A stretch of 64,000 nucleotides of DNA from JAWOLE01 sp963815655 (GCA_963815655.1 CAWFHK010000001.1:4398702-4462701); one strand, 5' to 3'. Positions 8,377-16,929 are shown, counted from the first letter of the stretch. Program-made: numbers and translations. Notes: generated by a model not told the origin, from the letters alone.

Positions 8377-9159
8377 ATGCGTTGGCGCCAGATACAGCAG
8401 CAGATCGTCGCGAGTCAGCTCTGGAAGTCCATCTTCCGGGTGGGAGTCCCCAACACGAACCGGAAACGGGTGCTCGCGATGCTGGGCAACGTGGTCCTGC
8501 ACCTGCACCCGGTCAAGACGCGCAAGTCCGGGGTCAAGATGCGCTACACCTGGTGCGCCGGGGGAGTGACCTTCTTCCTCTTCCTGGTGCTGACCTTCAC
8601 CGGCCTCCTCCTGATGTTCTACTACCGGCCGACCGTCGAATACGCGTTCGTGGACATCCTGGACCTGCGCGAGCAGGTCCCGTTCGGCATCATGCGCGAG
8701 GTGCACCGCTGGGGCGCCCACGCGATGGTCATCTCCGTCTGGATCCACATGTTCCGCGTCTTCATGACCGGCTCCTACAAACCGCCGCGCGAGTTCAACT
8801 GGGTCATCGGCGTGATCCTCCTCGTCCTGACGCTCCTCCTCTCCTTCACCGGCTACCTCCTGCCGTGGGACCAGCTCGCCATCTGGGCCATCACGGTCGG
8901 CTCCAACATGGCCTCGGCGACGCCGCTCATCGGCATCCAGGGACCGGGGACGAGCCTCTTGAAGATCGGCGACATCCAGCTCGTCACCTCGACCAACGAC
9001 GCCCGGTTCGGCCTGCTCGGCGGCCGCTTCGTCGGCGCCGGCGCGCTCCTGCGCTTCTACGTGCTCCACTGCGTCGGCATCCCTCTGGTCGCCGCGTTCC
9101 TCATGGCCGTGCACTTCTGGCGCGTCCGCAAGGACGGCGGGATCTCGGGGCCGGTGTAG
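8377..9159 (+). CDS. cytochrome b, N-terminal (b6-type) subunit
   Basis: 260 residues with four membrane helices and the four heme-ligand histidines: H110/H124 and H231/H246. The 14 and 15 residue spacings match cytochrome b6 rather than mitochondrial cytochrome b. 'GYLLPWDQ' after helix C is also typical. It carries the two b hemes of a quinol:cytochrome c oxidoreductase in the cytoplasmic membrane. The next gene starts at the base following its stop codon and supplies the C-terminal half, so cytochrome b is split as in b6f-like complexes. Confidence 0.93.
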   Translation: MRWRQIQQQIVASQLWKSIFRVGVPNTNRKRVLAMLGNVVLHLHPVKTRKSGVKMRYTWCAGGVTFFLFLVLTFTGLLLMFYYRPTVEYAFVDILDLREQVPFGIMREVHRWGAHAMVISVWIHMFRVFMTGSYKPPREFNWVIGVILLVLTLLLSFTGYLLPWDQLAIWAITVGSNMASATPLIGIQGPGTSLLKIGDIQLVTSTNDARFGLLGGRFVGAGALLRFYVLHCVGIPLVAAFLMAVHFWRVRKDGGISGPV

Positions 9160-10245
9160 ATGTTCCTGATCAACTTCGCCAAGAGCGTCGTCAACTTCGT
9201 GTCGGCGCCGCAGTACCTCGTGACGCTGATGCTCATCGGTGTCCTGCTCGCCATCCACTGGAGCCCGCTCTGGTCGAAGAAGGGGGGCGTCGTCCTGTTC
9301 GCCGCGCTGGGCGGCGGGATCGGGATCTCGTACCTGGACCCCAACTTCGCCGCGGTCGCGACGCTCCCGGACAACGTGCCCATCGTCGGGATGATCTTCC
9401 TCGTCGGCTTCTTCTTCTGGTACGCGATGCACCAGGCCTACGAGAACGACCGGCGCGTCGCGGCGGGGCTCGCGACGATCGAAGGGCAGGACTCGGCGCA
9501 GAAGGTCTTCTCGTGGCCGGACCTCGTCTATGTGGAGCTCATCTGCCTCGTCATCGTGATGGCGGTCCTCATCGTCTGGTCCATCGCCCTGAAGGCGCCC
9601 CTGGAGGAGCCGGCGAATCCGACCGACTCGCCCAACCCGGCCAAGGCGCCCTGGTACTTCCTGGGGCTCCAGGAGATGCTCGTCTACTACGATCCGTGGC
9701 TGGCCGGCGTCGTCCTCCCGTCGCTCATCATCGTGGGCCTGATGGCGATCCCCTACATCGACACGAATCCGAGGGGGAACGGCTACTTCACGTTCAAGGA
9801 GCGGCACTGGGAGATCACGATCTTCCTCGTGGGGTTCATCGTGCTCTGGTGCTCGCTGATCGCCCTCGGAACCTTCCTCCGGGGTCCCAACTGGAACTTC
9901 TTCGGGCCTTACGAATTCTGGGACGTCAACAAGCTTGTGCCGCTGAACAACATCAACCTCTCGGAAATCATCTGGATCAAGGTCCTCAAGAAGGGGCTGC
10001 CCAGCTTCTGGCTCTGGCGCGAGATCTTCGGGCTGGCGGTCGTGGGCTTCTACATCGGCGCGCTGCCTCTCGTTCTCTCCAAGACGCTCCTGCGCCGTTT
10101 CTTCGAGAAGATGGGGATGGCCCGGTACATGATTGCCGTCAACCTCGCCCTCATCATGCTGGCCCTCCCCATCAAGATGTACCTGCGCTGGATCTTCAAC
10201 TTGAAGTACATCGTCAACATCCCCGAGTTCGCGTTCAACATATGA
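9160..10245 (+). CDS. cytochrome b C-terminal (subunit IV-like) subunit, extended
   Basis: 361 residues, longer than classic subunit IV (about 160), with around eight hydrophobic segments. The quinol-site loop reads 'AKAPWYFLGLQE': the usual PEWY/PDWY motif is present as APWY, lacking the acidic residue, a variant seen in some menaquinol-oxidising complexes. After the three helices homologous to subunit IV come several extra helices. It begins immediately after the preceding stop codon. It acts with the Rieske, b6-type and octaheme cytochrome c products. Confidence 0.88.
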   Translation: MFLINFAKSVVNFVSAPQYLVTLMLIGVLLAIHWSPLWSKKGGVVLFAALGGGIGISYLDPNFAAVATLPDNVPIVGMIFLVGFFFWYAMHQAYENDRRVAAGLATIEGQDSAQKVFSWPDLVYVELICLVIVMAVLIVWSIALKAPLEEPANPTDSPNPAKAPWYFLGLQEMLVYYDPWLAGVVLPSLIIVGLMAIPYIDTNPRGNGYFTFKERHWEITIFLVGFIVLWCSLIALGTFLRGPNWNFFGPYEFWDVNKLVPLNNINLSEIIWIKVLKKGLPSFWLWREIFGLAVVGFYIGALPLVLSKTLLRRFFEKMGMARYMIAVNLALIMLALPIKMYLRWIFNLKYIVNIPEFAFNI

Positions 10246-10248
10246 ACG

Positions 10249-10333
10249 GCGGGAGGCGGGAGGCGGGAGGCGGAAGGCGAGGGGGGAGGCCGATCGCGAC
10301 GTCCGCCTGCCGCCTGCCGCCTGCCGCCTCCCG
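10249..10333. repeat. hairpin tandem repeat, GGGAGGC family, copy 1
   Basis: The left arm has three to four tandem GGCGGGA units and the right arm has four tandem CGCCTGC units ending CGCCTCCCG, which are reverse complements. It lies between the cytochrome b subunit and the octaheme cytochrome gene inside the operon, so it would be transcribed and could fold in the mRNA. The second copy is at 13577-13674, just after the cytochrome c gene. Confidence 0.8.
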
Positions 10334-10343
10334 GACGTAGTCG

Positions 10344-13300
10344 ATGCCCCGCAAGCCGCCGGCCGAGCCGATCGACCATCACTACAACATCCCGAGGTTG
10401 AACCGCGCCTTCCTCTGGTCGGCGGTGGCCCTCACGGTGATCTTCGGGTGGATGGTGTACGCGGACTACAAGCGCGACTGGAAGTCGATCCAGCAGACCT
10501 TCCTGCGCCTCGACCGGGACAAGACGATGGAGGCCGAGCGAACGGCGCGGGAGAAGGCGTACGGCGAGGAGCGGGACAAGCTGCGCGGAGAGCTCGTCGA
10601 GGCCCGCAACGCGGTGAAGGCCCACGCCCGGACCCTCGCGAAGTGGAACGCGCACTTGAGGGAGCTGGACCCGAAGATCTACGGGGCGGATCAGGACGCC
10701 AAGTTCCTCAAGGCCTCCTTCGACGCGGCGCGCTACACCTACGAGGACGACCTGGCCAACCGCCCGAAGGCCGCGCCCGGGTCCCGGCGCGATCTGGACA
10801 GGATCCAGAAGCAGATGGAGGCCGCGAACCTGAAGCTGGCGAAGTTGAAGAAGGACGAAGCGGACACGAACGCGGAGATCAAGCGCATCACCTCCCGCCG
10901 CGACGACGTCCAGGCCTCGATCGAAAAGCTCTCCGCCGACTACAAGCTGGCCCGGCAGAAAGTGGCGGGACTGAAACAGGACACCCTCTTCAAGCTGCGC
11001 AACTCGGCGATCCTCGACATGATCAACCCGTCGCTGCGCGTCCAGCAGGTGCAGCTGCCCGAGCACTACAACGACGTCAACTTCATGAAGATCCCCCGCG
11101 TGGACCGGTGCCAGACCTGCCACATGGCGGCGGACCGGAAGGGGTTCGAGAAGGCGTCGCTCGAAGAGTTGTCCACGCGCTATCCGGCGTTGAAGCGCGC
11201 CATCGGCGACGGGATCGTCTTCGAGACGCATCCCCGGCTGAACCTGATGGTGGGGAGCGAATCTCCGCACCCGTCCAACGCCTTCGGGTGCACGCCTTGC
11301 CACGGCGGGCGGGACCGCGCCTCCTCCTTCTGGTCGGCGGGGCACTCGCCCGAGACGCCGAAGCAGGAAGAGCGGTGGAAGAGAAAGTACGAGTGGGAGT
11401 TCGATAAGTTCAACGAGATGCCGATCCTGCCGGCCAAGTACGTCGAGGCCGGCTGCTACCGCTGCCACGCCGACGAGGCGAATTTCCACGAGGCGCCCAC
11501 GCTCGACGCCGGCATGAGGATGGTCGAGATCCTCGGCTGCTGGAGATGCCACCGCATCGAGGGGCTGGAGAGGCAGAATCTCCCGCTCCCGGGCCCCTCG
11601 CTCGAGCGAATCGGAGCGAAGGTCACGAAGGAGTGGGCCACGCGCTGGGTCATGGACCCCTCCTCCTTCCGCGCCAACACGAGGATGCCGAACTTCTTCT
11701 ACCAGGAGAACTTCGTCAACGTCTCCGGCGAGCACAAGCCGACGAAGGCCCAGGAGGAGATGAACCGGCTCGGCCGGCTGGAGAACGACGCCATGGTCAA
11801 TGCGATCGTGGCCTACATCTTCGAGAAGTCCCATCCGGGCGACGTCTTTCCGCTTCCCGGCCAGGGCGATGCCGCCCGGGGGGAAAAGCTGGTCGCCGCG
11901 CGCGGCTGCTTCGGCTGCCACGAGATCGATCCGCGCGCCGATGCGCCGCGCGACCTGATCGGCACCTACCGGCAGTTCGGGCCGAACCTCGCCGGGATCG
12001 GCTCGAAGGCCTCGCGGGACTGGATCGCCCAGTGGATCCTGGACCCGAAGAAGTGGAACCCCGAGACCAAGATGCCCAACCTGCGGCTGACCGCCCAGGA
12101 CGCGCTCGACATCGCCGAGTACCTCTCGACGCTCAAGGGCCCCGCGCGCTTCGAGCAGGCGCCGCTGCCGCGAACGGATCCGAAGGTCCTCGACGACATC
12201 GCGTTCTATTTCGAGACGGCCACGAAGACGCGCTTCGACGCGCGGGTGGATCTCGACCGGATGGACCTGCACGCCAAGGAGGTCTATACCGGGGAGAAGC
12301 TCATCGCCCACTACGGCTGCTTCGCCTGCCACAAGATCCCCGGCTTCGAGGAAGCGAAGCCGATCGGCACGGAATTGACCGAGGAAGGTTCCAAGGCCGT
12401 TCACCGCCTCGACTTCGGCTTCCTGCACCTGCCCCACACGCGGCAGGACTGGTTCCGGATGAAGCTCCACAACCCGCGCATCTTCGACCGCGACCGGGCG
12501 CGCGGCTGGGAAGAGAAGTTGAAGATGCCGAACTTCCGCTTCACCGACTGGGAGCTCGACAAGGTCACGACCGTCGTGCTGGGACTCCAGAAGTTGAATG
12601 CGTCCTCGGCCGCGAAGAAGGAGCTGAACGGCGAGGAGGCGGCGATCGAGCGCGGCCGCCGGATCGTCAAGGACCACAACTGCCAGGGATGCCACGTCAT
12701 CGAGGGGTTCGGGGGCTCCATCCGCTCGCTCGTGGCCGACACCTCGCTCGCGCCTCCGATCATCCAGGGAGAGGGGGCGAAGGTTCAGAGCGACTGGCTC
12801 TTCTCGTTTCTCAAGGCGCCGAAGACGGGACAGATCCGCCCGTGGCTCGAGGTCCACATGCCGACGTTCGGCTTCACGGACAAGGACTTGAACGACCTGA
12901 CCCGCTACTTCGCGTTCCTCGACCGCTCCACGTATCCGTTCTTGACGTCCGAATACGCGGCGGATCCGGCGCGCTGGGCGGCCGGCCGGAAGGTCTTCGA
13001 GCTGCTCCGCTGCAAGCAGTGCCATCCCCGCAGCGAGCAGGAGATGAGCGCGCCCGGCGTGGACCGCGCGAGCCTCGCCCCCAACCTGCAGATGGCCTCG
13101 CGGCGGCTGCGGCACGACTGGATCAACGACTGGATCCGGCGGCCCGATGAGTGGATGCCGGGGACCCGGATGCCGACGAACTTCCCGAAAGGGGAGTCGG
13201 GCCAGCGCACCTCGCCGCTCGGGGCCATGGCGGACGCGCCCTCGTTCGCGAAGGACCGGGCGGAGTTCGCGCAGATGCTCGGAGGAGACGAGAAGGCGAG

Positions 13301-13475
13301 GGCATTCCTGAACGACCCCGACGCCGTGACCCGCGCCCTGCGCGACTACGTCTGGTCGATCGGCTCCAACGGCGGCACCGCCCCGGCCGGGACCGCCGCC
13401 GAGGACTCCAAACCGGCTCCCGCGCGCGCGTCGAAGCGCTCCGCCGCCGTCGGCGCCGCTCCCGCGGCGCCCTAG
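10344..13475 (+). CDS. large octaheme cytochrome c with N-terminal membrane anchor and coiled coil
   Basis: 1043 residues. One transmembrane helix (about 22-41) is followed by a long charged coiled coil (about 45-215). Eight CxxCH heme motifs follow: CQTCH 256, CTPCH 316, CYRCH 371, CWRCH 399, CFGCH 522, CFACH 659, CQGCH 780 and CKQCH 890. The later ones sit in repeated cytochrome c modules, each with a distal 'MPNFRF/MPTFGF'-like Met segment. It should be the exported electron acceptor of the bc complex, replacing cytochrome c1 and its soluble partner. The size and the coiled coil are unusual. Confidence 0.9.
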   Translation: MPRKPPAEPIDHHYNIPRLNRAFLWSAVALTVIFGWMVYADYKRDWKSIQQTFLRLDRDKTMEAERTAREKAYGEERDKLRGELVEARNAVKAHARTLAKWNAHLRELDPKIYGADQDAKFLKASFDAARYTYEDDLANRPKAAPGSRRDLDRIQKQMEAANLKLAKLKKDEADTNAEIKRITSRRDDVQASIEKLSADYKLARQKVAGLKQDTLFKLRNSAILDMINPSLRVQQVQLPEHYNDVNFMKIPRVDRCQTCHMAADRKGFEKASLEELSTRYPALKRAIGDGIVFETHPRLNLMVGSESPHPSNAFGCTPCHGGRDRASSFWSAGHSPETPKQEERWKRKYEWEFDKFNEMPILPAKYVEAGCYRCHADEANFHEAPTLDAGMRMVEILGCWRCHRIEGLERQNLPLPGPSLERIGAKVTKEWATRWVMDPSSFRANTRMPNFFYQENFVNVSGEHKPTKAQEEMNRLGRLENDAMVNAIVAYIFEKSHPGDVFPLPGQGDAARGEKLVAARGCFGCHEIDPRADAPRDLIGTYRQFGPNLAGIGSKASRDWIAQWILDPKKWNPETKMPNLRLTAQDALDIAEYLSTLKGPARFEQAPLPRTDPKVLDDIAFYFETATKTRFDARVDLDRMDLHAKEVYTGEKLIAHYGCFACHKIPGFEEAKPIGTELTEEGSKAVHRLDFGFLHLPHTRQDWFRMKLHNPRIFDRDRARGWEEKLKMPNFRFTDWELDKVTTVVLGLQKLNASSAAKKELNGEEAAIERGRRIVKDHNCQGCHVIEGFGGSIRSLVADTSLAPPIIQGEGAKVQSDWLFSFLKAPKTGQIRPWLEVHMPTFGFTDKDLNDLTRYFAFLDRSTYPFLTSEYAADPARWAAGRKVFELLRCKQCHPRSEQEMSAPGVDRASLAPNLQMASRRLRHDWINDWIRRPDEWMPGTRMPTNFPKGESGQRTSPLGAMADAPSFAKDRAEFAQMLGGDEKARAFLNDPDAVTRALRDYVWSIGSNGGTAPAGTAAEDSKPAPARASKRSAAVGAAPAAP

Positions 13476-13482
13476 GCGCCTT

Positions 13483-13632
13483 GTGCGCCTGGACCTGACG
13501 CTCTTCCTTTACTGGGGGAGCCTCGGAATCTCGGCCGCCGCGGTCATCCTGTTCCTGTGGCTCATGCGCAACCGTTCGGGAGGCGGGAGGCGGGAGGCGG
13601 GAGGCGATCCGAACACGCGCAAGGACGGTTGA
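13483..13632 (+). CDS. small single-helix membrane protein (49 aa), possible complex subunit
   Basis: GTG at 13483 opens a 49-residue frame seven bases after the octaheme cytochrome stop. It encodes one clean transmembrane helix ('LGISAAAVILFLWLMRN') followed by a basic, Gly-rich tail. Small one-helix subunits of this kind (CcoQ-like or PetN-like) are common in respiratory complexes. The tail residues after the helix are encoded by the GGGAGGC tandem repeat, so the repeat has either replaced or extended the original C-terminus. No strong ribosome site; translational coupling is possible. Confidence 0.5.
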   Translation: MRLDLTLFLYWGSLGISAAAVILFLWLMRNRSGGGRREAGGDPNTRKDG

Positions 13633-13674
13633 TTGCGCTCCGTTCGCCTGCCGCCTACCGCCTACCCCCTCCCG
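13577..13674. repeat. hairpin tandem repeat, GGGAGGC family, copy 2
   Basis: Four perfect GGGAGGC units in the left arm (13578-13605) and the complementary CGCCTGC/CGCCTACC units in the right arm (13646-13674) enclose a loop of about 40 bases. The left arm falls within the end of the 49-residue membrane protein gene. The right arm lies between it and the convergent TlpA gene, where a stem could act as a transcription barrier for both strands. Confidence 0.8.
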
Positions 13675-13681
13675 GCTTGCG

Positions 13682-14218
13682 TCAGGAGTTGAGCAGCTGC
13701 ACGATCCGCTGCTGGACGGAGGGGTCGTTCCATTCGATCGCGCCCTGCACGCGGTAGATGACCCGGCCGGCCTTGTTGGCGATGTAGGTCTCGGGATACT
13801 GCGTCGAGCCGAATCGGTTCGCGGTCGCGGCGTTGGGGTCGTGGTAGATCGGGAGCGCGTTGGGGTTCTTCGCGGTGAAGGCGTCGATCGTCTTCCAGTC
13901 CTTGTCCACCGAGATCGTGTAGAGGACGATGTCGTCGCGGCCGCGGTACTTCTCCCAGAACTTCGAGAGAGCGGGCACCTCCTCGACGCACGGCGGGCAC
14001 CACGTAGCCCAGAAGTGGATGATGATCAGGCGCCCCTTCTCCTTGGAGAGGTCCACGACCTTCCCGGAGCGGTCGTAGATGGGCAGGGAGGGGGCGGCCG
14101 AGAGAAACGCCAACGACCCCGTTGGCGACTGCGGAGGCGAAAGCGACCTCAGGAAGACGGCGCCGACGACGGCCAGCGCGATGCCGAAGACGATCGTCAG
14201 GAGAGAGCGGGTCTTCAT
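13682..14218 (-). CDS. TlpA/ResA-like thioredoxin-fold lipoprotein or membrane-anchored protein
   Basis: 178 residues. An N-terminal membrane helix ('LLTIVFGIALAVVGAVFL') anchors a periplasmic thioredoxin domain with 'WATWCPPC' (C74, C77). CPPC-type TlpA/ResA proteins reduce apocytochrome c or other exported thiols, which fits the many CxxCH motifs encoded next door. This link is inference. The start codon overlaps the stop of TIGR02757 gene (ATGA); the stop comes just after the repeat of copy 2 at its 3' side. Confidence 0.88.
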   Translation of the reverse strand: MKTRSLLTIVFGIALAVVGAVFLRSLSPPQSPTGSLAFLSAAPSLPIYDRSGKVVDLSKEKGRLIIIHFWATWCPPCVEEVPALSKFWEKYRGRDDIVLYTISVDKDWKTIDAFTAKNPNALPIYHDPNAATANRFGSTQYPETYIANKAGRVIYRVQGAIEWNDPSVQQRIVQLLNS

Positions 14219-15177
14219 GGGATCGGATGATGCGAAATCGGGTGATCGACGATCGGGTGATCGGGTGATCGGCTGACCGAAGGACGGGAGGCCGTTCGGC
14301 GGCGGCCGGGCGGGCAGGCCTCGACGGCGGCGCACTCGTGGCAGCGGGACCGGCGCAGGTCGGACTGGCAGACGCCCAGGATCCCGATGCGGCAGAGGGC
14401 GTAGTCGTAGCGCACGGGGTCCTCCGGATCGAACCGGGCGAGACGGTCCGTGATCTCCCGGGCCGTGCGCCAATCGGCGGTCTTGCGCCGCGTCAGCTGC
14501 AGCCGTCGCGCGACCAGATGAATGTGTGTGTCGGTCGGGATCACGAGTCGGGCCGCCGGGATGCCCGGCCACAGCCCGAGATCCAGCCCGTCCCGGCGCA
14601 CCATCCAGCGCAGGTAGAGGTTCCACCGCTTGCAGGCGGAGCCCGCGGCCGGGTCCGGGAAGAAGAAGCGGGCGGGGGAGGAGGAAGCGAGGTCCCGCCG
14701 TCCGAGGAGGGGGCGGTAATCGAACCGGAGGATCTTCCCGACGACGCGGGAGAGGAGCGCTCCGACGTCCCGGTCCTCCTCCCGGTACTCCGCTTCGAAA
14801 AACGCCCGCACCGAGCCCGACTCCGCGCGGGCCCGCGCGATGACGAAGAGGAGGAGCGCGGCGTCGGGAGCGGAATGGAACCGGTGCCGGAATCCGGCGA
14901 GACTGTCGCGCGCGAACCCGGGGAAGTCGCCGATCCGATCGAGCGCGGCGGCCGGGCTCGGGCCGAGCGCCGCCAGGATCCGCCCGACGTTGGCCTGGAT
15001 CGTCTCCACCCGGCCGTAGGCGAACGCCGTCGCGACCCAGCCGACGAGCTCGAGGTCTTCCGGCCGCGTGTACCGCCCGAGGAACACGATCGGGTCGGTC
15101 TCCGCCGTCTCGGGCCCGTAGGCGCGGTAGAGGCGTTCGAGCCGTTCTGCCAGGAGACGGTCGTGCGCGGAGAGCAT
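14215..15177 (-). CDS. TIGR02757 (DUF2400) family protein
   Basis: 320 residues with the family N-terminus ('DPIVFLGRYTRPEDLELVGW'), the 'CKRWNLYLRWMVR' core and 'DTHIHLVARRL'. A Cys cluster near the end ('CRIGILGVCQ', 'SRCHECAAVEAC') resembles the iron-sulfur loop of HhH-GPD glycosylases such as endonuclease III, to which the family is related. Its cellular job is not established. The last 20 or so residues (rich in SPDHPI) are translated ATCGGGTG repeat, and the stop overlaps the TlpA start as ATGA, so the repeat made the coupling. Confidence 0.82.
   Translation of the reverse strand: MLSAHDRLLAERLERLYRAYGPETAETDPIVFLGRYTRPEDLELVGWVATAFAYGRVETIQANVGRILAALGPSPAAALDRIGDFPGFARDSLAGFRHRFHSAPDAALLLFVIARARAESGSVRAFFEAEYREEDRDVGALLSRVVGKILRFDYRPLLGRRDLASSSPARFFFPDPAAGSACKRWNLYLRWMVRRDGLDLGLWPGIPAARLVIPTDTHIHLVARRLQLTRRKTADWRTAREITDRLARFDPEDPVRYDYALCRIGILGVCQSDLRRSRCHECAAVEACPPGRRRTASRPSVSRSPDHPIVDHPISHHPIP
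14220..14278. repeat. ATCGGGTG tandem repeat, copy 2 (one arm), inside a coding region
   Basis: ATCGGGTG/ATCGACG/ATCGGCTG units in tandem, homologous to the left arm at 5485. No complementary arm follows. The element lies within the 3' end of the TIGR02757 gene and directly before the TlpA start codon. Confidence 0.7.
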
Positions 15178-15205
15178 CACGGGGAGATTGTAGGACAGAG
15201 AAGAC

Positions 15206-15286
15206 GGGGTTTCAGGTTTCAAGTTTCAGGTTTCAAGAAACGTCTTTCCGGTGCTCCTGAAACCTGAAACCGGAAACTTGAAACCC
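15206..15286. repeat. hairpin tandem repeat, GTTTCAGG family, copy 2
   Basis: The left arm has four GTTTCAGG/GTTTCAAG units and the right arm has CCTGAAAC, CCTGAAAC, CGGAAAC, TTGAAAC. The arms are complementary over about 30 bases around a loop with ACGTCTTTCCGG. It lies between the divergent TIGR02757 and HflX genes, in the presumed promoter region of both. Confidence 0.85.
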
Positions 15287-15319
15287 GATGCCGGCAGGAG
15301 CCGATCCTCCGATGGTTAA

Positions 15320-16636
15320 ATGCTCCCGATGACCGGCACGGGAAGAGAGAAGGCGATCCTCGTGGGCGTGGCTTCGCGGGCGGTCCCGCGCGCCGTCATC
15401 GAGGAGCAGCTCGACGAGCTCGAGCGGCTCGTGGACACGGCCGGCGCCAACGTCGTGGCCCGGTTCGTCAAGGAGCGTCCGGCGCCCGACCCCGCGACGT
15501 ACGTCGGCAAGGGCTCGGCCGAAGAGATCGGCAGGGCCGCCCGCGCGCAGGGCGCCGCCCTCGTCGTGTTCGACGATGAGCTGACCCCCGGCCAGGCGCG
15601 CAATCTCGAGGAGAGCTGGGGGGAGGGCATCCGCGTGCTCGACCGCCCGGGAGTCATCCTCGACGTCTTCGCGTCGCACGCCCGCACCCGGGAGGCGCGC
15701 ACCCAGGTGGAGCTCGCCCAGCTCCAGTACCTGCTGCCGCGGCTGGCCGGGCGCTACGGCCATCTCTCGCGCCTGGGCGGCGGAATCGGAGGCCGGGGAC
15801 CGGGGGAACAGAAGCTCGAGGTGGACCGCCGCAAGATCCGAAAGCGCATCGCGCGCCTGCGCGAGGACCTCTCCCGGATCGAGAAGTCCCGGACGGTCCG
15901 GCGCCGGGGGCGGCGGGGCCTCTTCCAGGTCGCGATCGCCGGGTACACGAACGCCGGAAAGACGACGCTCTTCAATCGCCTGACGCGTGAGTCTGCCTAC
16001 ACGGCCGACCGGCTGTTCGCGACGCTCGACTCGCGGGTGGCGCGGGCCGCCTCGCGCCGGCTGCCGAACACCGTCTTCATCGACACGGTCGGCTTCGTGC
16101 GCAAGCTGCCGACGGCGCTCGTCGCGTCCTTCCGCTCGACCCTCGCGGAGATCCGCGAAGCGGACCTCGTGCTGCACGTCGTCGACGCCTCTTCTTCCCG
16201 AGCCGACGAAGAGCGGCGGATCGCTCTCGAGGTCCTGGAAGAGCTCGGTGTCGCGCAGGAGCGCATCCTCACGGTCTGGACCAAGGGGGATGCCCTGGCC
16301 GGGAGCGGACGCGGCGCGGCTTTCGGCGCGCGGAGCGGCGCGGCCGGCCTCCTGGTTTCCGCGCGGACCGGGGAGGGGATCCAGGATCTCGAGGAGGAAG
16401 TCCGCCGCCCGACGGAACCGCGAGGGGAGGAGTTTCTCGTCCGGATCCCGTACGCGGACGGCCGGTCGATCGCCGCGGCCAGAGCCGCCTTCCGGGTCGT
16501 CGAGGAGAAGGATTCGGGCGACGCCCTCCTGCTGCGCCTCGAAGGGGAGCGGCGGGCGGTCCCCTCACTGCTGCCGTACGTGGAGGATGCGAGCCCTCGG
16601 GTCGGGGCGCTCCGCAGGCGTGGCGCGCGCCGTTGA
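15320..16636 (+). CDS. hflX: ribosome-associated GTPase HflX
   Basis: 438 residues in the family's usual domain order: N-terminal HflX nucleotide-binding domain ('YVGKGSAEEIG' motif), a coiled linker with the 'GGGIGGRGPGEQKLE' signature, then a TRAFAC G domain with G1 'GYTNAGKTTLFNRL', G2 Thr in the 'FATLD' segment and G3 'DTVGF'. The G4 motif reads 'TKGD', close to NKxD. HflX binds the 50S subunit, splits stalled ribosomes and helps in stress. An alternative start is ATG 15329. Divergent from the TIGR02757 gene. Confidence 0.95.
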   Translation: MLPMTGTGREKAILVGVASRAVPRAVIEEQLDELERLVDTAGANVVARFVKERPAPDPATYVGKGSAEEIGRAARAQGAALVVFDDELTPGQARNLEESWGEGIRVLDRPGVILDVFASHARTREARTQVELAQLQYLLPRLAGRYGHLSRLGGGIGGRGPGEQKLEVDRRKIRKRIARLREDLSRIEKSRTVRRRGRRGLFQVAIAGYTNAGKTTLFNRLTRESAYTADRLFATLDSRVARAASRRLPNTVFIDTVGFVRKLPTALVASFRSTLAEIREADLVLHVVDASSSRADEERRIALEVLEELGVAQERILTVWTKGDALAGSGRGAAFGARSGAAGLLVSARTGEGIQDLEEEVRRPTEPRGEEFLVRIPYADGRSIAAARAAFRVVEEKDSGDALLLRLEGERRAVPSLLPYVEDASPRVGALRRRGARR

Positions 16637-16649
16637 ACGCCCGGGCCCA

Positions 16650-16810
16650 AATAAAAAGGGGGAGCTCGAGCTCGAGTCTCCCCCCACGCCGGAACTCCCT
16701 GGCCGGCCTCTTGATGTTCTCCACTATCAAGTCCCGTACCACGATGCCTCGCTCTGCATTTCCCTTGCGCGACAAGGGTTTGGGTCCGATATCGGCCCTC
16801 GCGCGCGCCA
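16650..16810 (-). ncRNA. candidate structured ncRNA on the minus strand
   Basis: No protein of quality is encoded here. Read on the minus strand there is a promoter-like pair (TTGTCG at 16844-16839, 16 bases, TATGCC at 16822-16817). It is followed by several short stems, such as CCCTTG/CAAGGG and CTTGAT/ATCAAG, and finally a GGGGGAG/CTCCCCC hairpin with a T-rich tail. The predicted RNA would be about 160 nt. It is not recognised as 6S, SRP, tmRNA or RNase P RNA. It could also be an untranslated leader or chance structure; confidence is low. Confidence 0.35.
16651..16684 (-). terminator. intrinsic terminator reading leftward
   Basis: On the minus strand, a GGGGGAG stem (complement of 16678-16684) pairs with CTCCCCC (complement of 16658-16664) around a CTCGAG-containing loop. 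It is followed by TTTTTAT (16657-16651). It lies 15 bases after the HflX stop. No known minus-strand gene ends here, which supports a transcript arising between 16690 and 16830. Confidence 0.6.
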
Positions 16811-16929
16811 AACTCGGGCATAATCCCGCGAGCGAGAACGACAAAAACTGTCTGGAGCGTCCTTTGACGCCGGGAGAGGGCCGGGTGCGGGCGTTGCGGA
16901 TCGCCGTTCATCGGCGCTCGGAGCGGATC

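Noticed and set aside
10050..13115. Very long minus-strand open frame (about 1020 codons) across the octaheme cytochrome gene
   Set aside because: It is a shadow of the real gene: GC-rich third positions keep the opposite frame open, while the plus-strand frame has eight CxxCH motifs.
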